A DNA stretch of 62,736 nucleotides from Acetobacteraceae bacterium (GTDB lineage Bacteria > Pseudomonadota > Alphaproteobacteria > Acetobacterales > Acetobacteraceae): positions 1-62,736 of the forward strand of contig JAKFUL010000009.1 of the NCBI GenBank assembly GCA_021732665.1, in the 5' to 3' direction. The stretch's first letter is position 1, and the number at the start of each line of letters is the position of its first letter. The notes under the pieces were generated by a model. The model made no database searches. It was not told the origin of the DNA and saw only the letters and a list, made by a program, of their open reading frames with translations. Of the stretch, positions 1 through 8,457 are shown piece after piece. The position numbers and the translations under genes are program-made.

Positions 1-487
1 CCCGCACACCCCCCAGCGCCACCGCAGGCCGCCCGGCATGCCGCGCCAGCCAGGCCCAGCCATGCGGCCCCAGGGCGGCGGCACCGGGGTGGCTCGGGGT
101 GGGAAAGATCGGCGAGATCAGCACCGCATCCGGCGCCAAGCGCCGCCCACGCGCCAGGCCGCGCCTGCCATGCACCGCCAGGCTCAGCAGCGCCCCGGGC
201 CGGCGCGCGCGCAGAAACGCGAGCAGCCCGCGCGTCGCGCGCTCCGGCAGATGCAGCCCGGCACCCAGCCGCAGCGCCAGCCGCCCATCGCCGGCCACCA
301 GCAGAAACAGCCCGCGCGCCCGGCAGAGCCGGGCCAGATCGGGCAGGATCGCCGCCGCCACGCCGCGCGCCACCACGGCGCTGCCGCGTGGCAGGCATGC
401 GGCCGCCGCCCGCGGGTCGGGCAGCCGCACCGGGTCGCTCAACAGCCATAGCCGCGGCACGCCGGCTGGCTTATTTCTGCCCCCCAT
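1..487 (-). CDS. ThiE/TenI-like thiamine phosphate synthase family protein (partial, C-terminus off the edge)
   Basis: About 162 codons are open from the ATG at 487 down to the window edge, so the 3' end is missing. The stretch SPIFPTPSHPG followed by VALGGV near the edge matches the phosphate-binding loops of the thiamine phosphate synthase/TenI (beta/alpha)8 barrel family, which joins the pyrimidine and thiazole halves of thiamine. The usual INDR and HLGQ substrate motifs are altered (VAGDGR and HLPE), so it may be a TenI-like or divergent enzyme rather than a standard ThiE. It is divergent from yggS, and the two start codons overlap by 2 bases. Family is seen directly; exact reaction is inferred. 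Confidence 0.7.
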   Translation of the reverse strand, partial: MGGRNKPAGVPRLWLLSDPVRLPDPRAAAACLPRGSAVVARGVAAAILPDLARLCRARGLFLLVAGDGRLALRLGAGLHLPERATRGLLAFLRARRPGALLSLAVHGRRGLARGRRLAPDAVLISPIFPTPSHPGAAALGPHGWAWLARHAGRPAVALGGVR

Positions 488-1157
488 GAGCTCCATCCCC
501 GACGCGCTGGCAACAATCCTCGACAGGATCGCCCAGGCCACCGCCCGCGCCAACCGCCCGGCCGGCAGCGTATCCCTCGTCGCCGTCTCCAAGACCAATC
601 CGGCCGAGGCGGTGGTGGAGGCCCTGGCCGCCGGGCAGCTGCTGTTCGGCGAGAACCGGGTGCAGGAGGCAGCGGGCAAATTCCCCGCCCTGCGCGGGGC
701 CTACCCAGGGATGCGCCTGCACATCATCGGCGGGTTGCAGACCAACAAGGCCGAGGATGCCGTGCTGATCGCCGATGTCATTGAAAGCCTGGACCGCCCG
801 AAACTGGCCCAGGCCATTGCCGCCGCCATGACCAGGACCGGCCGCCGCCCCAACCTCCTCATCCAGGTCAATGTCGGCGACGAGCCGCAAAAGGCCGGCG
901 TGCCGCGCGCCGAAGCCGACGCCTTCCTGCGCCTGGCGCGCGAGGAGCTTGGCCTGCCCGTCACCGGCCTGATGTGTATTCCCCCCGTCGAGGGCGACCC
1001 GCGGCCGCATTTCGCCTGGCTGGCCGCACTCGCCGCCCGCCACGCCCTGCCCGTGCTGTCGATGGGCATGAGCGGCGATTTCGAGGCGGCGATCGCCGAG
1101 GGCGCCACCCATGTGCGCGTCGGCAGCGCGATTTTCGGCGCGCGCGACTACGGCTGA
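486..1157 (+). CDS. yggS: YggS/PROSC family PLP homeostasis protein
   Basis: A 223-residue protein of the YggS family, a single alanine-racemase-type TIM barrel that binds pyridoxal 5'-phosphate without known enzyme activity and buffers PLP and amino-acid pools in the cytoplasm. The PLP lysine is K36 in LVAVSKTNP. Other family signatures are FGENRVQEAAGKF, HIIGGLQTNKA, LIQVNVGDEPQKAG and the C-terminal LSMGMSGDFEAAI with HVRVGSAIFG. Full family length. It starts head to head with the ThiE-like gene and its stop overlaps the convergent L,D-transpeptidase gene by 10 bp. Confidence 0.93.
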   Translation: MSSIPDALATILDRIAQATARANRPAGSVSLVAVSKTNPAEAVVEALAAGQLLFGENRVQEAAGKFPALRGAYPGMRLHIIGGLQTNKAEDAVLIADVIESLDRPKLAQAIAAAMTRTGRRPNLLIQVNVGDEPQKAGVPRAEADAFLRLAREELGLPVTGLMCIPPVEGDPRPHFAWLAALAARHALPVLSMGMSGDFEAAIAEGATHVRVGSAIFGARDYG

Positions 1158-1654
1158 ACCTCCACCGCCCGGACCCCCGCCGCCAGCGCCGCCAGCAATT
1201 CCGGTAAAGGCAGCGCCACGCACCCCTCGGTCGGCACCAGCCCTGGCCGGGCGAGATGCAGGAAGATGGCGCTGCCCTGGCCGCGCGCCACCGGCGCCAG
1301 GTTCCAGTCCAGCACGCCGATCACGTCATACACCGCGTCATCGCGCCAAAGCCGCTCATGGCGCGCCTCGTGCGGCAAGGTGACCGGGCGGTTGTAATCG
1401 GAGTGATCGGGGTCATCGCACCAGCCATCCCCGGGCGCCAGGGGCTGCACCGGCACCACCGCCCTCGGCCGCGCGACGCGGTCGGCCCGATACAGCACCC
1501 GCTCCAGCCGCAGCAACCCCGCGGGTGTGGCGCCATCGCCCTCGCGCTTGCTCGCCGTGATGCCGCCGTGGCCCAGGGCGCAGCGCAGCACCTGGCCGCG
1601 AAAGCGCCACAGGCCATCGGCGCCCACACGCGCCACGTCATCGGGGTGGATCAT
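1148..1654 (-). CDS. L,D-transpeptidase (YkuD domain) family protein
   Basis: A 168-residue protein consisting almost entirely of an L,D-transpeptidase catalytic domain. The active-site signature is the C-terminal HLARPGLVPTEGCVALP, with the histidine and the nucleophile cysteine of TEGCVA. DHSDYNRPV near the middle is typical of the small YkuD/ErfK branch. These enzymes form or edit 3-3 peptidoglycan cross-links or attach proteins to the wall. No signal peptide is visible, which is common in this short branch. Its ATG overlaps the stop of the upstream gene (ATGA), so the two are probably co-transcribed and translationally coupled. Confidence 0.82.
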   Translation of the reverse strand: MIHPDDVARVGADGLWRFRGQVLRCALGHGGITASKREGDGATPAGLLRLERVLYRADRVARPRAVVPVQPLAPGDGWCDDPDHSDYNRPVTLPHEARHERLWRDDAVYDVIGVLDWNLAPVARGQGSAIFLHLARPGLVPTEGCVALPLPELLAALAAGVRAVEVQP

Positions 1655-2106
1655 GCCACCGCGGTATTCCCCGGCGGCGGCGCTGTCCAGCGCCGATAGG
1701 CCGCCAGCGCCTCGGCCGGCGTGGTGGCCATGGCGTAGCGCGGCACCGGCTCCATGGCCGGGTCCGGCCGCCCGGCCCAGACCTCACGCATGCGGTGCAC
1801 CGGCTGGGTCATCTCCACCATCGCCATCAGCGCCGTGGTGATGGCGCTGACCGGCCCGCCGGTGATCAGCGAGCCGAGGACGCGAAAGGCCGGCTGGATC
1901 TCCTCGCCCGTCACCGCCCGGTAAATCGTGCCGACCACGGGAATATGGTGCAGCGGGTTCAGCGCCCGCAACGCCTCGTCGAAGGTGACATGGCCCGCGA
2001 TGGGCATGGCCGCGTCATCCATCAGGATGGACCCGCCATCGGGCGGCGGCGTGTTCTGCCACACCGAGGCGGGGGCCAGCGACAGGCGGACGGGATCGGA
2101 GATCAT
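1651..2106 (-). CDS. conserved hypothetical protein (LNPLHHIPVVGTIYRA family)
   Basis: A 151-residue protein with no enzyme motif I recognise. The core LNPLHHIPVVGTIYRAVTG followed by a Gly/Ala-rich segment (VLGSLITGGPVSAI) resembles small conserved alphaproteobacterial proteins of unknown function. I start it at ATG 2106 (MISDPVRL) because the longer reading frame would run through the 22-bp tandem repeats just upstream. It overlaps the L,D-transpeptidase start by 4 bp, suggesting a shared operon and possibly an envelope role, but that is inference. Confidence 0.62.
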   Translation of the reverse strand: MISDPVRLSLAPASVWQNTPPPDGGSILMDDAAMPIAGHVTFDEALRALNPLHHIPVVGTIYRAVTGEEIQPAFRVLGSLITGGPVSAITTALMAMVEMTQPVHRMREVWAGRPDPAMEPVPRYAMATTPAEALAAYRRWTAPPPGNTAVA

Positions 2107-2120
2107 GCGAGAGGCTGTGC

Positions 2121-2208
2121 AAGCCCCGTGCCGGGGACCGGCAAGCCCTACGCCGGGGACCGGCAAGCCCTACGCCGGGGACCGGCAAGCCCCGTGCCGG
2201 GCCAGGTA
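2121..2208. repeat. four tandem 22-bp repeats after the maeB stop
   Basis: Four direct 22-bp units lie at 2121-2142, 2143-2164, 2165-2186 and 2187-2208. Units 2 and 3 are identical; units 1 and 4 vary at the CTACGCC/CCGTGCC positions. The core CTACGCCGG also occurs at 2212-2220, where it holds the maeB stop codon, so the array looks like a local amplification of the maeB 3' end. There are no unique spacers. Confidence 0.85.
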
Positions 2209-2211
2209 TCC

Positions 2212-4491
2212 CTACGCCGGCCCCTTCCAGCCATTCGCCTGCGCCACCGCCGCCGCCGTCACATTGACGATGCCGCGCGCGGTGACACTGCTCACCAACA
2301 CCTCGATGGGTTTCTTCATGCCCAGCAGCAGCGGGCCGACCTGCAACCCGTCCGCCGCCGCCTTGAGCAGGTTGAAGGCGATATTCGCCGAATCGAGATT
2401 GGGCATCACCAGCAGGTTGGCGGTGTCGGTCAGCGTGCTGGAGGGCACGGCGCGGCGCAGGATCGCCGGCACCAGCGCCGCATCGGCATGCATCTCGCCA
2501 TCCACCTCCAGCCCCGGCTCCTTCGCCCGGATCAGCTTCAGCGCGTCACGCATTTTTCGCGCACTCGGCGCCTGGGAATTGCCGAAGCTGGAATGGCTGA
2601 GCAGGGCGGCGCGCGGCGTGATGCCGAATTCGCGGATCTGCGCCGCCGCCAGAATCGTCATCTCGGCGATCTGCGCCGCGCTGGGGTCCACCAGCAGATG
2701 CGTGTCGACGAAGAACAGCGTGGCATTGGGCACGATCACCGCGCTCAACGCATAGACCCGCGACACCTCCGGCGATTTGCCGACCACATCCAGCGCGTGG
2801 TGCCAATGCCGCATCCAGTCGCCATTGCCGCCCACGATGGCGGCGTCCGCCTCGCCCGCCTCCAGCAGCATGGCGGCGGCCACCGTGGGGCGCACGCGCA
2901 TGCGCCGCCCCGCGCTGTCCGGCGGAATGCCCCGCCGCCCGACCTTCTGGATGTACAGCGCCTCCAGCGGGCCGAAGACCTTGTCATCGACCAGCGGGTC
3001 CAGGATGGTCACGGCCCGATCCATGTCGAGCCGCAGCCCCATGGCCTTGGCGCGTTCCAGGATCACCTCGCGCCGGCCGAGCAGGATGGGGGTGGCGATG
3101 CCGTCATCGAGCACCGTCTGCACCGCGCGCAGCGTGCGCTCATCCTCGCCCTCGGAATAGACGACGCGGCGGGGCTGGCTGCGCGCCGCCTCGAACATCG
3201 GCCGCATGAGGTTGCCGGAGCGGAAGACGAAGCGCTCGAGATCGCGCCGATAGGCCTCGAAATCGGCGATGGGCCGGCGCGCCACGCCGGATTCCATGGC
3301 CGCGCGGGCCACGGCGGGGGCGATTTCCAGGATCAGCCTGGGGTCGAAGGGCTTGGGGATGATGTAGTCCGGCCCGAAGATCGGCGCCACGCCGCCATAG
3401 GCCGCGGCCACTACCTCGGAGGCCTCGACGCGGGCGAGTGCGGCGATGGCCTCCACGGCGGCGACCTTCATCGCCTCGTTGATCGTCGTCGCCCCGGCGT
3501 CCAGCGCGCCACGGAAAATGAAAGGGAAGCACAGGACATTGTTGACCTGGTTGGGAAAATCCGTCCGCCCGGTGGCCACGATGGCGTCCGGCCGCGCGGC
3601 GCGGACCAAATCGGGCATGATCTCCGGGTCGGGGTTGGCGAGTGCCAGGACCAGGGGTTTGGGCGCCAGCTTGTCCAGCCATTCCGGCTTCAGGACGCGC
3701 GGGGCGGAAAGGCCCAGAAACACGTCGGCGCCGTCCAGCACCTCGGGCAGGGTCCGCGCGTTGGTGGCCTGGGCATAGCGCGCCTTGTAGGGGTCGGTGC
3801 CGGGACGGCCGGCATAGACCACGCCATCGACATCGCAGACCGTGACGTTCTCGCGCTTCAGGCCCAGCTCCAGCAGCAGGTCCAGGCAGGCCAGCGCCGC
3901 GGCGCCGCCACCGGTATTGACCAGCTTCACCTCAGAGAGCTGTTTGCCCTGCAACAACAAGCCGTTGCGCACCGCGGCGGCGACGATGATGGCGGTGCCG
4001 TGCTGGTCGTCATGAAAGACCGGGATGTTCATCCGGGCGCGCAATTCGCGCTCGATTTCGAAACATTCAGGTGCCTTGATGTCTTCCAGGTTGATGGCGC
4101 CGAAGCTGGGCTCCAGCCGCGCCACCGTGTCGATGAAGGCTTGCGGGTCGCGTTCGTCGATCTCGATATCGATGGAATCGATCCCAGCGAATTTCTTGAA
4201 GAGCACCGCCTTGCCCTCCATCACCGGCTTGGAGGCCAGCGCGCCGATGGCGCCCAGCCCCAGCACCGCCGTGCCATTGGTGATCACCGCCACCAGGTTG
4301 CCGCGGGCGGTGTACTCCCAGGCCATGTCTGGGTTTTTGGCGATTTCCTCGCAGGCCGCCGCGACCCCCGGGGAATAGGCCAGGCCCAGGTCGCGCTGGG
4401 TGGCCATGCGCTTGGTCGGCTCGATGCTGAGCTTCCCCGGCCGCGGCAGGCGGTGGTAATCGAGCGCCGCGCGGCGGAAATCTTCGTCCAT
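2212..4491 (-). CDS. maeB: NADP-dependent malic enzyme with C-terminal phosphotransacetylase-like domain
   Basis: A 759-residue multidomain malic enzyme, the usual length for MaeB. It decarboxylates malate to pyruvate with NADP reduction, feeding anaplerosis and NADPH supply in the cytoplasm. Residues 1 to about 430 are the malic domain: [44 protein letters not shown] and the nucleotide-binding [11 protein letters not shown] are visible. The remainder is a phosphate-acetyltransferase-like domain ([29 protein letters not shown]) that is regulatory in this family. I chose ATG 4491 ([10 protein letters not shown]) because it gives the family N-terminus; the frame stays open further upstream but that part is non-homologous. 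It is divergent from the porin gene. Confidence 0.95.
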   Translation of the reverse strand: MDEDFRRAALDYHRLPRPGKLSIEPTKRMATQRDLGLAYSPGVAAACEEIAKNPDMAWEYTARGNLVAVITNGTAVLGLGAIGALASKPVMEGKAVLFKKFAGIDSIDIEIDERDPQAFIDTVARLEPSFGAINLEDIKAPECFEIERELRARMNIPVFHDDQHGTAIIVAAAVRNGLLLQGKQLSEVKLVNTGGGAAALACLDLLLELGLKRENVTVCDVDGVVYAGRPGTDPYKARYAQATNARTLPEVLDGADVFLGLSAPRVLKPEWLDKLAPKPLVLALANPDPEIMPDLVRAARPDAIVATGRTDFPNQVNNVLCFPFIFRGALDAGATTINEAMKVAAVEAIAALARVEASEVVAAAYGGVAPIFGPDYIIPKPFDPRLILEIAPAVARAAMESGVARRPIADFEAYRRDLERFVFRSGNLMRPMFEAARSQPRRVVYSEGEDERTLRAVQTVLDDGIATPILLGRREVILERAKAMGLRLDMDRAVTILDPLVDDKVFGPLEALYIQKVGRRGIPPDSAGRRMRVRPTVAAAMLLEAGEADAAIVGGNGDWMRHWHHALDVVGKSPEVSRVYALSAVIVPNATLFFVDTHLLVDPSAAQIAEMTILAAAQIREFGITPRAALLSHSSFGNSQAPSARKMRDALKLIRAKEPGLEVDGEMHADAALVPAILRRAVPSSTLTDTANLLVMPNLDSANIAFNLLKAAADGLQVGPLLLGMKKPIEVLVSSVTARGIVNVTAAAVAQANGWKGPA

Positions 4492-4639
4492 CAAAAAGGC
4501 CCCCAGGATTGCCCCCAATGTGCGTGCTGGCCGGCCGCCGCGCAACCGCGACAGAAAAGGCAACAGACACCACTCGGAAACCCTCCGTAACGTTGAGGTA
4601 AGAAAAATGGGGGTTGGCTGCACAGTGAAAGTAAGAAGC

Positions 4640-6226
4640 ATGAAGGCAAGACAGGTCGCCGTATTGGGTATTCTGGCGAGCGCGATGGCCACCCCCGCCA
4701 TGGCCCAGGCCGATGCCGAAACCATCAACGCGCTGCGCCGCCAGCTCGATGTCATGCAGCGCCGGCTGGATGCGCTGGAGGGTCGCACACCCCGCCCGGC
4801 CAGCCCCTCCGCCGCCGCCATCGCCACTTCCGCCCGCCGGGCACAGGAGGCCGAGCGCGCCGCCGAGGCCGCGCGCGTCAGCGCCGAGACCAGCCGGCGC
4901 GAGCTGGAGCAGGCCCGCGCCGCCCTGCCGCAGGCGACCACCACGGTCGCCGCCGTGGGCGAGCGCCCGGTGACCGAGGGCACGCTGCCCAACTCCTTCC
5001 GCATTCCCGGCACCGGCACCTCGGTGCGGCTCTACGGCATCGTGGCGGCAACGGTGACGCGCGATTTCGGCGCCCGCAATCGCGCCGATGTCATCACCTC
5101 GCAATCCATTCCGCTCGGCCCCTCGGTGGCCAGCCGGCAGCAGGGCGATACGCGCTTCGACGCTCGCCGCACGCGCTTCGGCTTCGAAACCTCGACACCC
5201 ACGGAATGGGGCCCGCTGAAGACGTTGGTGGAGATGGATTTCGCCGGCGTGCAATCCACCGGCTCGCTCACCAGCCAGTCCAACGTCTCCAGCTTCATTC
5301 CCCGCCTGCGCCAGGCCTATGCCGAAATCGCCGGCTTCACCGTGGGCCAGACCTGGAGCCTGATGTTCGATCCGACCTATGGCGAGCGGCTGGATTACGG
5401 CACGCCCAATGCCATCAACATCGGCCGCCAGGCGCTGGTGCGCTACAATCACCGCTGGCAGAACGGGGTGAGCGCCGCGCTGGGGCTGGAGGCGCCCTAT
5501 ACCGACGGGACCTTCTCCTCCGGCACGCGCTTCGATGATTCGGACGCCATCGTGGCACCCTTCCCGAACGGCGCGGGCACCGTCAGCGCCACCAGCAAGA
5601 CGCCCGACGTGCTGGCCCGGCTGCGCTACGAGAATACGCGGCATGGCTCCATCCAGCTCGTCGGCCTGCTGCGGCCCACCTTGTCGATCAACAACCGCGG
5701 CGACGCCGTTCTGGCCAACCGCTACGAGCGCAGCGTGACCGGCTGGGGCTTCCAACTCAGCGGCCAGTACCGGGTGACGGAGCGCGACAACATCTTCGCC
5801 CGGGTGGTCTATGGCGAGGGCATCGGCCGCTACCTCGGCGCCACATCGAACGGCCAGGGCTTTGTCTCCAACGCGCTGACCACGGGCGTCACACCGGCCA
5901 ATGTGCGGCTGAACGCGGTGCATGTGCTGGCACTCGCCGGCGGCTTCACACATTACTGGACGCCGACAATCCGCTCCACCGTGCTCTACACCTGGGCGCA
6001 GCTTTACTACCCTTCCTATGTCTCGGCCTTCGCCAATGCCGGGCGATCGGTGCTGAACCGCACGATCAACGCCGGCAACGTCAACCTGATATGGAGCCCG
6101 GTGCCACAGGTGGATGTGGGCGTGGAATACAACTACGCCGAACGCAGCCTGGAGGTGGCGCAGACCGATGGCGTGCGCAGCGGCGTGGCGCACCGGGTGC
6201 AATTCAGCGGGCGGTTCCGCTTCTGA
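4640..6226 (+). CDS. DcaP-like trimeric outer-membrane porin
   Basis: A 528-residue outer-membrane protein with a signal peptide (MKARQVAVLGILASAMA, cleavage near MAQA). A short coiled coil (about residues 20-50, INALRRQLDVMQRRLDALE) and an Ala/Arg-rich segment (about 60-90) precede a beta-barrel rich in alternating aromatic residues that ends in the classic C-terminal phenylalanine (QFSGRFRF). The N-terminal coiled coil plus barrel is the DcaP porin arrangement; such porins carry small organic acids or peptides. Start ATG 4640 is preceded by a purine-rich GTAAGAAG stretch and gives a clean signal peptide. Substrate unknown. Confidence 0.85.
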   Translation: MKARQVAVLGILASAMATPAMAQADAETINALRRQLDVMQRRLDALEGRTPRPASPSAAAIATSARRAQEAERAAEAARVSAETSRRELEQARAALPQATTTVAAVGERPVTEGTLPNSFRIPGTGTSVRLYGIVAATVTRDFGARNRADVITSQSIPLGPSVASRQQGDTRFDARRTRFGFETSTPTEWGPLKTLVEMDFAGVQSTGSLTSQSNVSSFIPRLRQAYAEIAGFTVGQTWSLMFDPTYGERLDYGTPNAINIGRQALVRYNHRWQNGVSAALGLEAPYTDGTFSSGTRFDDSDAIVAPFPNGAGTVSATSKTPDVLARLRYENTRHGSIQLVGLLRPTLSINNRGDAVLANRYERSVTGWGFQLSGQYRVTERDNIFARVVYGEGIGRYLGATSNGQGFVSNALTTGVTPANVRLNAVHVLALAGGFTHYWTPTIRSTVLYTWAQLYYPSYVSAFANAGRSVLNRTINAGNVNLIWSPVPQVDVGVEYNYAERSLEVAQTDGVRSGVAHRVQFSGRFRF

Positions 6227-6387
6227 GCTGACCTGCCCGGGGCATCGCGCCCGCGCATCGCCGGGGGCGGCCCCGGCGGCATGCCCCCATCGGGTCCGCG
6301 GGGTTCCAGACGCTGGGGAGGGCTGTCATCCCGCTGCATTAGGTGGCCGGGCAGCACCGGGACAAGGCTTGCCGCGATGACAACGCG

Positions 6388-6936
6388 TCACCCCAGCAGG
6401 GATCGCTCCACCGCGGGCATGAAATGCGCAACCGGCGGCGTCTGCAGCCCTTTCACCTTCGCCTGCTCGTCATAGCGGCGCAGCTGCACCGCGGCGGCGC
6501 TGTGCCCGCCGGCCTCGAAATCCGCCACTTCGTCGGCCGACATCGGCCCGCCTTGCAGCGCCAGGCTCTTCACGCTGTCGGGCGAGAGCTTGGCGAAGTA
6601 GTCGGGCTCCACCGCGCAGAGGTAGCGCTTGGCGGCGACATGCAGCCGCACCGGCTCGGTCACATCGGGGCCGAAATGCTGGATCAGCCAGGCATGTCCC
6701 AGCGCCTCGTGCATGTCGTCCACGCCCTCATCGGCCGGGTTCTCGCCCAGATCATGCACGAGGTGGCCGATATCGTGCAGCAGCGCCGCCGTCACCATGG
6801 CATCGCCGCGGGCCTCGCGCTCGGCCAACCAGGCGGCCTGCAAGGCGTGCTGCTGCTGGTTGATCAGGCTCAGGCCATAGCGGCCCTCGGCGCGGCCTTC
6901 GAGCAGCTCCTGGATCTCGGTCAGGATGGGGTTCAT
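6388..6936 (-). CDS. HD-domain mixed-valent diiron oxygenase, PhnZ/TmpB-like
   Basis: A 182-residue HD-domain protein. The metal ligands H30, H54-D55, H58 and H76-E77 (HALQAA, LLHDIGH, MHEALGH), then VRLHVAAKRYLCAVEPDYF and LSPDSVKSLALQGGPMS, match the phosphonate-cleaving oxygenases PhnZ and TmpB, which split 1-hydroxyphosphonates with O2 at a mixed-valent diiron site. The usual VSQLEHALQ segment reads INQQQHALQ, so the substrate may differ. Start ATG 6936 has a good ribosome site (AAGGAG, 6 nt upstream). It lies directly behind the stub of an ABC transporter ATPase on the same strand. No PhnY-type hydroxylase is nearby. Phosphonate chemistry is inferred from family only. Confidence 0.72.
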   Translation of the reverse strand: MNPILTEIQELLEGRAEGRYGLSLINQQQHALQAAWLAEREARGDAMVTAALLHDIGHLVHDLGENPADEGVDDMHEALGHAWLIQHFGPDVTEPVRLHVAAKRYLCAVEPDYFAKLSPDSVKSLALQGGPMSADEVADFEAGGHSAAAVQLRRYDEQAKVKGLQTPPVAHFMPAVERSLLG

Positions 6937-6953
6937 GGCGTTCTCCTTCATGG

Positions 6954-7160
6954 TCAGACGTGTTCGGCGCAGGCCTCGCTGGCCCGCGCCGCGCGTGTGG
7001 CCGCGCCCGGCAGGGCCGCAGTATAGGGGTTGGCGGGGTAGCGGAACACCGCCTCGGTCTCGCCCGTCTCCAGGATACGCCCGCCCTGCATCATCGCAAC
7101 ACGGCCGGCCATGCGCCAGACCACCGACAGGTCGTGGGTGATCAGCAGCATCGCCGTGCC
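6954..7160 (-). pseudogene. C-terminal stub of a Dpp/Opp-type ABC transporter ATPase
   Basis: About 68 residues match the end of a peptide-type ABC ATPase: the H-loop region LLITHDLSVVWRMAG, then VAMMQGGRILETG and a PANPYTAALP segment. The Walker A, Q-loop, signature and Walker B parts are absent; the frame hits a TGA just upstream of 7160. Its stop lies at the start of the HD oxygenase gene, so the intact gene was probably co-transcribed with it. It abuts an unrelated plus-strand gene end, indicating a rearrangement. Confidence 0.8.
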
Positions 7161-7260
7161 GGTTCAAGGCGCGCCGATCGAGGGCGGCGTCTATGCCGTG
7201 GCGCTGCCGAAATCGCTGGAGCTGCCGGCGGCGCATGCCTTCCTGGCGCTCAGCCTGTAG
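7156..7260 (+). pseudogene. C-terminal remnant of an unidentified plus-strand gene
   Basis: From about 7156 the plus strand reads VPVQGAPIEGGVYAVALPKS and then a helix-like tail ending in a TAG at 7258-7260. It has protein-like composition but no start and no preceding domain, and it begins exactly where the minus-strand ABC ATPase stub ends. It faintly resembles the end of a LysR-type regulator. I read it as the tail of a gene joined to the ATPase stub by deletion or inversion. Confidence 0.4.
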
Positions 7261-7304
7261 CGCGGCCGGCCAGGTTGCTCCGGCCAGGATGCCCAGGGCG
7301 GGCG

Positions 7305-8282
7305 CTACCCGCCGGCGCGGATGCCCGCCGCCCGGATCACCGCGCCCCACACCGCGCGGTCCTGCATGATCTCGCGCCGGTAATCCTCCACGCTGCCATT
7401 CACCGGCACCCAGAGCAGCCCCTCCATGCGCTGGCGGATGGCCGGCGTGTTCATCACCCGGTTGATCTCGGCGTTCCAGAATTCCACCCAGGGGCCGGGC
7501 GTGCCTGCCGCCATCACCAGCCCATAGCCGACATCGCCGGTGAAGCCGGGCAGTGTCTCGCGCACCAGGGCCACCTTGGGCAGGGTCGGGTTGCGCTCGG
7601 GCGAGACGAAGGCGATGGCGCGCAGCCGGCCGTCGCGGATGAAGGGCAGCGATTCCGGCAGCAGGGAGAAATACAGATCGGCATTGCCGGAGAGGATATC
7701 CAGCAGCGCCGGCGTGCCGCCGCGATAGGTGATCTGCTCCATGGCGATGCCGGCTTCATGCGCCAGGCGCGAGGCCAGCAGATGGGTCTGCCCGCCCAGG
7801 CCCGCATTGCCGATGTTCAGCCGGCCGGGGTTGGCTCGTGCATGCGCGATCAGCTCGGGCAGGGTTCGATATGGCGCGTCGCCACGACCGACCAGCACCA
7901 TCGGCACGCGGAGCACGCTGATCACCGGCAGCAGCGCCTGGTCGGTGTCCAGCGGCGCCACCATGCCCGGCAGCACCGGGGTGGTGGCCAGCACCGCGGT
8001 GGAGGCGAGGGAGATCGTATGGCCATCGGGCGGCGCATTGGCCACCGCCTGCATGGCGATGAAGGTGCCGCCGCCGCTGCGGTTCTCCACCACCACCGAG
8101 CGGCCGCCCAGCCGCGGCGCCAGGGCCTCGGCCAGCATGCGGCCCGCCAGGTCCACCGTGCCGCCGGGGGCGAAGGGCACGATGAGGCGGACATCGCGGG
8201 TGATGGTCTGCGCGCCCGCGCCCTGGGGCCATGTCAGCGCGAGCGCGAGGAGAAGGAGGCAATGGCGGAACATGCGACGCAT
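7305..8282 (-). CDS. Bug/TctC-family tripartite tricarboxylate transporter substrate-binding protein
   Basis: A 325-residue periplasmic binding protein with a signal peptide (LLLLALALTWPQGAGAQ). Family hallmarks are RLIVPFAPGGTVDLAGR near residue 32, VVVENRSGGGTFIAMQAVA, GNAGLGGQTHLLA and ITYRGGTPALLDILSG. Bug proteins bind carboxylates or amides with two water-bridged beta-loops and usually serve TctAB-type permeases. No tctA or tctB gene is nearby, which is typical because these proteins are massively amplified as orphans. Ligand cannot be predicted. Confidence 0.9.
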   Translation of the reverse strand: MRRMFRHCLLLLALALTWPQGAGAQTITRDVRLIVPFAPGGTVDLAGRMLAEALAPRLGGRSVVVENRSGGGTFIAMQAVANAPPDGHTISLASTAVLATTPVLPGMVAPLDTDQALLPVISVLRVPMVLVGRGDAPYRTLPELIAHARANPGRLNIGNAGLGGQTHLLASRLAHEAGIAMEQITYRGGTPALLDILSGNADLYFSLLPESLPFIRDGRLRAIAFVSPERNPTLPKVALVRETLPGFTGDVGYGLVMAAGTPGPWVEFWNAEINRVMNTPAIRQRMEGLLWVPVNGSVEDYRREIMQDRAVWGAVIRAAGIRAGG

Positions 8283-8457
8283 CCTGACCTGTGAGGGTCA
8301 CATTCTAGGCGCCGGCGGCCAGGCGGCAAACAGCGCGTCGGCATTGTTTGGGCCTGCCCATCCTGCCGTTGCGCGCAATTCGTGCAGATTCGCGGCGGTT
8401 CGATTGACGGCCCGATTCCGGCTTGCGAGGCTGATCCCCTCCCGGCTGGTCTCCCAT

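Noticed and set aside
2121..2208. Possible CRISPR array
   Set aside because: The 22-bp units are directly adjacent with no spacers and no cas gene is present.
1795..4590. 931-codon plus-strand open frame
   Set aside because: It lies antisense to maeB, is rich in His, Arg, Gln and Gly, and shows no domain; it is a by-product of high GC.
4067..6202. 711-codon minus-strand open frame across the porin and maeB start
   Set aside because: It overlaps two well-supported genes and includes maeB codons in the wrong frame; no recognisable domain.
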